A stretch of DNA of 10,038 nucleotides from assembly GCA_023145185.1 (NCBI GenBank), contig JAGLEG010000116.1, forward strand, positions 1-10,038. The letters are read 5' to 3'. Source of the DNA: Thermoplasmata archaeon. GTDB lineage: Archaea; Thermoplasmatota; Penumbrarchaeia; Penumbrarchaeales; Penumbrarchaeaceae. A program made the translations under genes and the position numbers. The notes under the pieces were generated by a model. It worked only from the letters and a program-made list of their open reading frames with translations. It made no database searches and was not told the DNA's origin. Positions 5,527 through 10,038 of the stretch are shown here, piece after piece (the first letter of the stretch is position 1; each line of letters begins with the position of its first letter).

Positions 5527-6990
5527 ATGAAGGGAAATAATGTGATAGAATATGATCTGATCGTCGTGGGGAGCGGGGCAGGTCTGAACGTGGCGTCCTC
5601 GGCCCACAGCATGGGGAAAAGGGTTGCGATGCTGGACGACGGCCCCCTTGGAGGGACCTGTTTGAACAGGGGATGCATCCCCACGAAGATCATACTCTAT
5701 CCAGCCGAGGTCATCGAGACCATCAGGGAGGCGGAGAAGGTGGGCGTGAAGGTCTCGAAAGTGGAGATCGATTTCAAATTGATCATGAAGAGAATGCACG
5801 ACCTCGTGGATGAGGACGTCTCCGGAATGACGAAGTCCTTGATGGCCGCCAGAGGGTTTGACTTCTACAATTCCGCAGGGGCGTTCGTTGACCACAAGGT
5901 CATCGAGGTGGACGGGAAGAGGATCACCGCGCCCATGATACTCATTGCAGCGGGCTCCCGGGAGATCATCCCGAAAATAGATGGCCTGGAGGATATTGGA
6001 TATCTGACCAGCACGTCCGCGCTTGAATTGGAGAAACTACCAAAAAGCCTTGTTATCATGGGAGGGGGGTACATCTCCACAGAGTTCGCCCACTTCTTCT
6101 CCGCAATGGGGGTCAAGGTGAAGATCGTGGGAAGGAACCCTTATCTGGTCCCGCAGGAGGAGAGGGAGATATCGGTAGAGCTGAAGAGGAGGCTCAAGGA
6201 GAGGATGGAGGTCCACACCGGAATGGAGGTCGTTGGCGTGGGCAAGGATGATAAGGGCAAATATGTGCTCGCGGTGAGCAAGAAGACCGGGAAGGAGTAC
6301 CGTTACCACGGTGAGGAGATCATGGTTGCCATCGGTCGGGGGTCCAATTCACATATACTTCATCCGGAGAAGACCTCCGTGGAGGCGGATGAAAAGGGGT
6401 GGATCAAGATCGATCAGTACATGAGAACAAATGTTGAGGGGATCTGGGCCATAGGAGACGCGATCGGACGGAACCTCTTTCGGCACACCGCCAACTACGA
6501 ATCGGACGTCGCCTGGAAGAACATGATGGCGGGATCTGAGGGAGAGATGGAGAAGCTGGACGAACACGCGGTGCCGCACGCTGTGTTCACCTATCCGGAG
6601 ATAGCAGGGGTGGGGTTGAAGGAGGATGAGGCTGTGAAGAAGTACAATGTGAGGGTGGGGGAAGCGAAGTATACCGACGCCATCAAGGGGTACGCCATGG
6701 CCGATGAGGGGTCCTTCGTGAAGGTGATCCTGAACGCGGAGAATGGAGTAATATTAGGGGCACATGCGATAGGACCCCACGCCACGACCATGGTACAGCC
6801 TCTCGTGTACCTGATGAACGCGGGCAAGGGTACGTACATGCCCCTTGCAAAGGCTCAAACGATACATCCGGCTATGGAGGAGATAATGGTCAGCGCTTTC
6901 GGGAACATGAGGCCGGGGAGAGGGCAGGAGACGCACCATCCTCAGGGACATTCCCACGGCCACAAGCATTCTCACGGACATGATCATTGA
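5527..6990 (+). CDS. FAD-dependent pyridine nucleotide-disulfide oxidoreductase, mycothione-reductase-like, with His-rich tail
   Basis: A 487-residue flavoprotein. FAD binding: YDLIVVGSGAG (9-19) and the later AIGDA (308-312). The redox disulfide is Cys45/Cys50 in GGTCLNRGCIPTK. The pyridine nucleotide fold starts at GGGYIS (179-184). The strand that follows ends VGRNP, not the acidic residue typical of NAD-specific lipoamide dehydrogenases, which hints at NADPH. The dimer-domain catalytic pair is His447 and Glu452 (HPAMEE), which completes the partner's active site. Overall spacing, EFAHFFSAMGVKV and RHTANYESDV recall mycothione reductase more than dihydrolipoamide dehydrogenase. No 2-oxoacid dehydrogenase genes are nearby. 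The natural disulfide (CoA, a thiol, lipoamide) cannot be read. Residues 470-487 hold nine His in 18. No Shine-Dalgarno precedes ATG 5527; a weak A/T element near 5494-5506 would fit a leaderless message. Confidence 0.88.
   Translation: MKGNNVIEYDLIVVGSGAGLNVASSAHSMGKRVAMLDDGPLGGTCLNRGCIPTKIILYPAEVIETIREAEKVGVKVSKVEIDFKLIMKRMHDLVDEDVSGMTKSLMAARGFDFYNSAGAFVDHKVIEVDGKRITAPMILIAAGSREIIPKIDGLEDIGYLTSTSALELEKLPKSLVIMGGGYISTEFAHFFSAMGVKVKIVGRNPYLVPQEEREISVELKRRLKERMEVHTGMEVVGVGKDDKGKYVLAVSKKTGKEYRYHGEEIMVAIGRGSNSHILHPEKTSVEADEKGWIKIDQYMRTNVEGIWAIGDAIGRNLFRHTANYESDVAWKNMMAGSEGEMEKLDEHAVPHAVFTYPEIAGVGLKEDEAVKKYNVRVGEAKYTDAIKGYAMADEGSFVKVILNAENGVILGAHAIGPHATTMVQPLVYLMNAGKGTYMPLAKAQTIHPAMEEIMVSAFGNMRPGRGQETHHPQGHSHGHKHSHGHDH
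6949..6984 (+). repeat. 18-base tandem duplication coding the His-rich tail
   Basis: Two adjacent 18-base units (6949-6966 and 6967-6984) match at 13 of 18 positions by eye. Both code for HSHGH plus one residue (Lys, then Asp). They form the core of the metal-binding-like C-terminus of the disulfide reductase and look like an in-frame tandem expansion. Confidence 0.7.
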
Positions 6991-7029
6991 TCCTTGCAAA
7001 GAGAATATTGGACATTATGTGCATACCTT

Positions 7030-7572
7030 TTAAATTAATTCAGGAGAGGATATCACCATGATAAGGATCCAAAAGAACAGATAGGTTACCGTGTTCTGCG
7101 CAAATACGATGATCCCCGATATTCCGATCAACCTCTGATTGGAAATATGTTCTTGTTTCAACTCATCATCATCTGCTTTCTTCTTCAAATACCACTTGAA
7201 CATAAAATATACGATGAAGAATTCCAGAAGTATGCTGAAGGCATACAGGAGGATCAGTGATGGGATCAACTCATTGAAAATCGAATCCATACGATATATA
7301 TCACCTGAATAAACGATCGCCAATGTCACGATAACACCAAGAAGAGTGGAGAACAGATTTGAAATGAACGTGACCAGCAGGGTGTATCTCTTCGTGACAT
7401 CCATGTGAAATATTCTGCTGGATAGAATATGCGCACATGCCCACTCGACCAGCACAATTGGTATGAAAAAGAAGATCACCTGAAAACCCATTATCACCAT
7501 GTAGAACGGAAGGATAATATTCCAACAGATCGGAGAGGAATGAGTATTATCTTTCCTTTCATCCTTTCCCAA
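7030..7572 (-). CDS. Unrecognised four-helix membrane protein with TTG start
   Basis: A 180-residue protein with four hydrophobic stretches (about 18-48, 63-88, 101-128, 148-176), a charged N-terminus (GKDERKDN) and a cytosolic-type polar loop KWYLKKKADDDELKQE (126-141). I recognise no family or catalytic motif. The start is TTG at 7572: there is no in-frame ATG until residue 25, inside the first helix, while AGGAGGTGA ends 6 bases before the TTG. It lies 91 bases downstream of the surface C11 peptidase gene on the same strand, and its stop faces the disulfide reductase stop across 39 bases. Like the peptidase it is visibly A+T-richer than the left two thirds of the window. It may act with the peptidase at the membrane, but only position suggests this. 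Confidence 0.75.
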   Translation of the reverse strand: MGKDERKDNTHSSPICWNIILPFYMVIMGFQVIFFFIPIVLVEWACAHILSSRIFHMDVTKRYTLLVTFISNLFSTLLGVIVTLAIVYSGDIYRMDSIFNELIPSLILLYAFSILLEFFIVYFMFKWYLKKKADDDELKQEHISNQRLIGISGIIVFAQNTVTYLFFWILIMVISSPELI

Positions 7573-7663
7573 CTCTCCTCACCTCCTGATGGTCTTTCAC
7601 TATTATGGACATCGATCTTCTCGATCATCTAATTTGCCCGTTTGAGAAAAGGTCGGAACCATC
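7573..7663. other. Spacer between C11 peptidase and four-helix protein genes
   Basis: Ninety-one bases without a supported gene. It holds the Shine-Dalgarno of the downstream gene and, on the minus strand, an A/T element (CAAATTAGATG, about 7636-7626) that could be a weak TATA box giving a leader of roughly 30 bases. No hairpin with a U-run was seen. Confidence 0.4.
7579..7587 (-). promoter_or_regulatory. Full-length Shine-Dalgarno that decides a TTG start
   Basis: Read on the minus strand, AGGAGGTGA (7587-7579) is complementary to the conserved 3' end of 16S rRNA over nine bases. It lies 6 bases from TTG 7572. It is the strongest ribosome site in the window and makes the TTG start credible. 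Confidence 0.75.
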
Positions 7664-10038
7664 TTATTGACCTAACCAGGTATCAACATTATTATTGGGT
7701 ATTGACCTCTCTTGTCCAGATCTTCTCCTTACCAGAACGATCGCCATAACCACCATCCCGGAGAGGATCATCGAGATCAGGATCATAAGCAGAAAAGGCA
7801 ATCCTATCGAACTCCCTTCATTGACCTCTCTTTCCTCTACCTGTATCTTTACAGGATCCACGTGCAGCCCCTGGTAATCGTGATATACCAGGATGGCTGC
7901 ATCCGAGACATTGAACAGAACAAAGGAAGCCCTGGTTCCATTCACGAGGGAGATAAGATCCCCATCTTCAAGAAATGCAAGTCCAAGATCAAGATCAGAA
8001 CCGTATCCTGAGTACGATACCTCCACGCGTACCGTATCTCCAACGTGATATACCCCCTTGATCGGATCTATCTTCACATTCACCTCAAGGGTGGAGAGGT
8101 TATATTCGACGTGGATCACGTGTTCTGAAATCGAGTAAGATCCACCAACGATCATCGTTCGGATCTTCAGAAGATAGGTCCCATGGTCCCCATCAACGGG
8201 GGAAAGTACCAGAGTATTATTATGGAAATAAATGAAATTGTTTTCTCCGGAATGGATCTCATAATGAATGACACCATTGCCCATGTAATCGGTTTCCAGA
8301 TCGATCGAGTATTGATTCCTTTCAACGATCGCCATTCTATCTGGAAGTAACAATGCAGGTGCGGGGGGAGATACGACTTCGATACTGATATTGACATTCA
8401 GAACGCCTCCCCTGCCGTCAATGATCCTGATCGAGAACAACCAGCTTGCCAGGTCATTATTCTGCGGATGTAAGGTAAATATCAACTCATTTTCCAGGGA
8501 GATATCCATCCAATCCGGCCACCAGGCCCCTTCCTCTATCGATATAGCATCGCCATCCGGGTCCAGATATCCCACATATCTCACATCGATATCCCCCGCT
8601 TCGATCTGGAACTCAAGCGAATCCGGACCTTCGGGTGGGAAGTTTCGCAGATACACGTCGATCGAGAATTTTACATTCGTGTCCGAACCGTTGTTATCGG
8701 ACACGGATACCTCAACGATCCCATGGCCGATGTCATTCTGGCCCGGAATAACGTGCAGGACCCGATCATCATCGATCCAGCAGCTGCCATTCTCGCTGTA
8801 CTTACACGATACTGACAGAACATCTTCCGTATTATGATCGGATATCGAAAGCTGATAGGTGAACTCCTCATCCGCGTAGGCGGCCTGGGGTGGGATCTGT
8901 TCGATAATGGGGGGAATATTGAAGGGCATCACCTCTATCTCGATCTCCTTCATGGAAGAGGAGCCGTTCCTGTCATCGAACTTCAAATTAGCGTGGTAGG
9001 TCCCGATCTGTTCCCCGGTTGCGATGAAGGAGATGGAAAGAGGCCAATTAATGGATATTGAAAATGGTGCATCGGTCCATTCCACCGAGATATCGACCAT
9101 ATCTCCGTTCAGGTCGGTCGCATTGAATGTTAAAAATACCCATTCTTCCGGATATGAGCTGATGGTGCCCACCGGTTCGATGATCGGAGGATGGTTGTCA
9201 TGCAGCAGGTCCACCACGGCCCCCCAGTTCGTTCGCTTGCTGAGGGAGGATCGTTGATAATCTATCTTTGTCGACTGCCATTCAACTGGTGAAAAAGGGA
9301 GATATATGGAGAGTCCTTTCGTGAGATCAAAGTATGTTTGATCATGCTTTTCATATTCTATTCCCCTTTTGCCGAGGTCCATGTTCCAGAGGATCCTGCT
9401 GATGTTCATGGAGAGGTTCTGTAGTACGGGAAATATCCCGTCCTGAGGGCCGCCAAGATCATTCCAGAACTGAAGAAAATGAAAATAATCGATCTGTATG
9501 TAACCGAACTCATTGGTGTAATGGTCCGTGTGCTCGGTTGATATCGAGGAGATGAGATTTGGGATGTACCAGCCGGGGTCGGAACCGGCCCCATCGAGCA
9601 AAGCCCTGTTCAACATCTCCATCTGATCGATGATGTCTGTTTTCGCCATGAACGTATTGTTTATGCATGATAACGTCAATTTCTCCTTACCATCCCAGTC
9701 CATGATGTTCCAGGGTGGGTCTGTCATGCCGTCCCTTGAGTAGCGGTACTCGATATCTATGAACTCCCTGGCCAATCTGCTCGGCGTCCAGGACGGATTC
9801 TTTTCCAGCTGCTTGAGGACCTTGTCATCCTGGTTGCCGGTCAGGTGCATCACGTTCTCCGATGCGATGTAATAATCAGAAAATTTCGAGAATTCATAGC
9901 AGAATTCAATATTACCCATGAGGCACGATTGGAGCATGACCATATCCAACCTCTTGGGCGGGTCTTCCCGGGACAGGAGGTCAGCCACTGTTCCTATCTC
10001 GCTGAGGTTCAGTAGGTCCTTGATCCCCGTGGTCGGCT
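7664..10038 (-). CDS. Surface-anchored clostripain-like (C11) cysteine peptidase with Ig/cadherin-like repeats, N-terminus beyond window
   Basis: About 791 residues are visible and the frame is open through the window end, so the start, signal peptide and catalytic His lie outside. Numbering from the internal GTG at 9988: RLDMVMLQSCLMGNIEFCYE (13-32) is the C11 catalytic region, with Cys22 as predicted nucleophile, followed by DYYIASEN (38-45). TLSCIN and GLSIYLPFSP...WGAVVDLL (225-262) complete the family C-terminal half. Then come beta-sandwich repeats at about 267-355, 358-446, 450-540 and 541-630, with a further beta-rich part to about 718; the second (IPPQAAYADEEFTYQLSISD) has the cadherin-like CADG form. 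Residues 726-753 are a membrane helix, followed by RRR and a short tail. C11 enzymes usually cut after Arg or Lys. It would be held outside the cell by its C-terminus. The usual Asp before Ser/Ala-Cys is Gln here. Confidence 0.82.
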   Translation of the reverse strand, partial: PTTGIKDLLNLSEIGTVADLLSREDPPKRLDMVMLQSCLMGNIEFCYEFSKFSDYYIASENVMHLTGNQDDKVLKQLEKNPSWTPSRLAREFIDIEYRYSRDGMTDPPWNIMDWDGKEKLTLSCINNTFMAKTDIIDQMEMLNRALLDGAGSDPGWYIPNLISSISTEHTDHYTNEFGYIQIDYFHFLQFWNDLGGPQDGIFPVLQNLSMNISRILWNMDLGKRGIEYEKHDQTYFDLTKGLSIYLPFSPVEWQSTKIDYQRSSLSKRTNWGAVVDLLHDNHPPIIEPVGTISSYPEEWVFLTFNATDLNGDMVDISVEWTDAPFSISINWPLSISFIATGEQIGTYHANLKFDDRNGSSSMKEIEIEVMPFNIPPIIEQIPPQAAYADEEFTYQLSISDHNTEDVLSVSCKYSENGSCWIDDDRVLHVIPGQNDIGHGIVEVSVSDNNGSDTNVKFSIDVYLRNFPPEGPDSLEFQIEAGDIDVRYVGYLDPDGDAISIEEGAWWPDWMDISLENELIFTLHPQNNDLASWLFSIRIIDGRGGVLNVNISIEVVSPPAPALLLPDRMAIVERNQYSIDLETDYMGNGVIHYEIHSGENNFIYFHNNTLVLSPVDGDHGTYLLKIRTMIVGGSYSISEHVIHVEYNLSTLEVNVKIDPIKGVYHVGDTVRVEVSYSGYGSDLDLGLAFLEDGDLISLVNGTRASFVLFNVSDAAILVYHDYQGLHVDPVKIQVEEREVNEGSSIGLPFLLMILISMILSGMVVMAIVLVRRRSGQERSIPNNNVDTWLGQ

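Noticed and set aside
5527..6990. Mercuric reductase
   Set aside because: It lacks the N-terminal heavy-metal domain and the C-terminal Cys pair of MerA. The end is His-rich instead, and no mer genes are nearby.
7494..7628. Minus-strand short frame from ATG 7628 that begins MIEKIDVHNSERP and overlaps the four-helix gene
   Set aside because: It has no ribosome site, ends after about 45 codons, and the Shine-Dalgarno of the four-helix gene falls inside it. It looks like chance, though a tiny leader peptide cannot be fully excluded.
7664..7830. Repeated TATTGACCT-like words near the end of the C11 gene
   Set aside because: Only two or three irregularly spaced short copies, mostly within coding sequence; no array or attachment-site structure.
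8391..8837. Plus-strand 148-residue frame within the C11 peptidase
   Set aside because: It is antisense to the Ig-like repeats, rich in Ser/Thr/Pro by complement, with no motif.
1..10038. CRISPR array, tRNA, rRNA, IS element or phage module
   Set aside because: No regular repeat-spacer pattern, cloverleaf, transposase or integrase was seen; every non-coding gap is under 100 bases.

Overview
The window looks like a stretch of euryarchaeal chromosome, most likely from the Thermoplasmatota or a neighbouring lineage; that placement is inference. The signs are archaeal TATA boxes about 25-27 bases ahead of start codons (some giving leaderless messages), heavy use of AGG for Arg and ATA for Ile, and a gene mix of NosD-type beta-helix protein, lipobox FKBP, MarC, CruF-type carotenoid protein and a surface C11 peptidase with Ig-like repeats. 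I see no rRNA, tRNA, CRISPR array, transposase, integrase or recognisable defence system.

Left block (1-2681, minus strand). Three genes run in one direction: an exported FKBP-type prolyl isomerase lipoprotein, a six-helix membrane protein with a C-terminal DnaJ domain, and the N-terminal 242 residues of a secreted parallel beta-helix protein. Gaps are 46 and 73 bases. Two of the three are folding-related, and the third is the kind of exported protein that may need such help.

Middle block (2762-5472). A MarC-family membrane protein is followed by a class I SAM methyltransferase overlapping it by one base (TGATG). A convergent hotdog-fold thioesterase ends 8 bases from the methyltransferase stop. 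The thioesterase is divergent from a CruF-like carotenoid biosynthesis protein, with a near-symmetrical TATA box between them. A 70-residue two-helix membrane protein overlaps the end of the CruF-like gene (GTGA).

Right block (5527-10038). A mycothione-reductase-like flavoprotein disulfide reductase carries an unusual His-rich tail made of tandem HSHGH(K/D) units. Converging on it is a minus-strand pair: a large surface-anchored clostripain-like (C11) peptidase with Ig/cadherin-like repeats and a C-terminal membrane anchor, cut by the window edge, and downstream of it a four-helix membrane protein with a TTG start and a near-perfect Shine-Dalgarno. This pair is visibly A+T-richer than the rest.

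Most of the window is cell-envelope biology. The less ordinary items are the CruF/small-membrane-protein pair, the His-tailed reductase, the membrane J-protein next to an exported isomerase, and the peptidase/membrane-protein pair. None can be called a new system from sequence alone.
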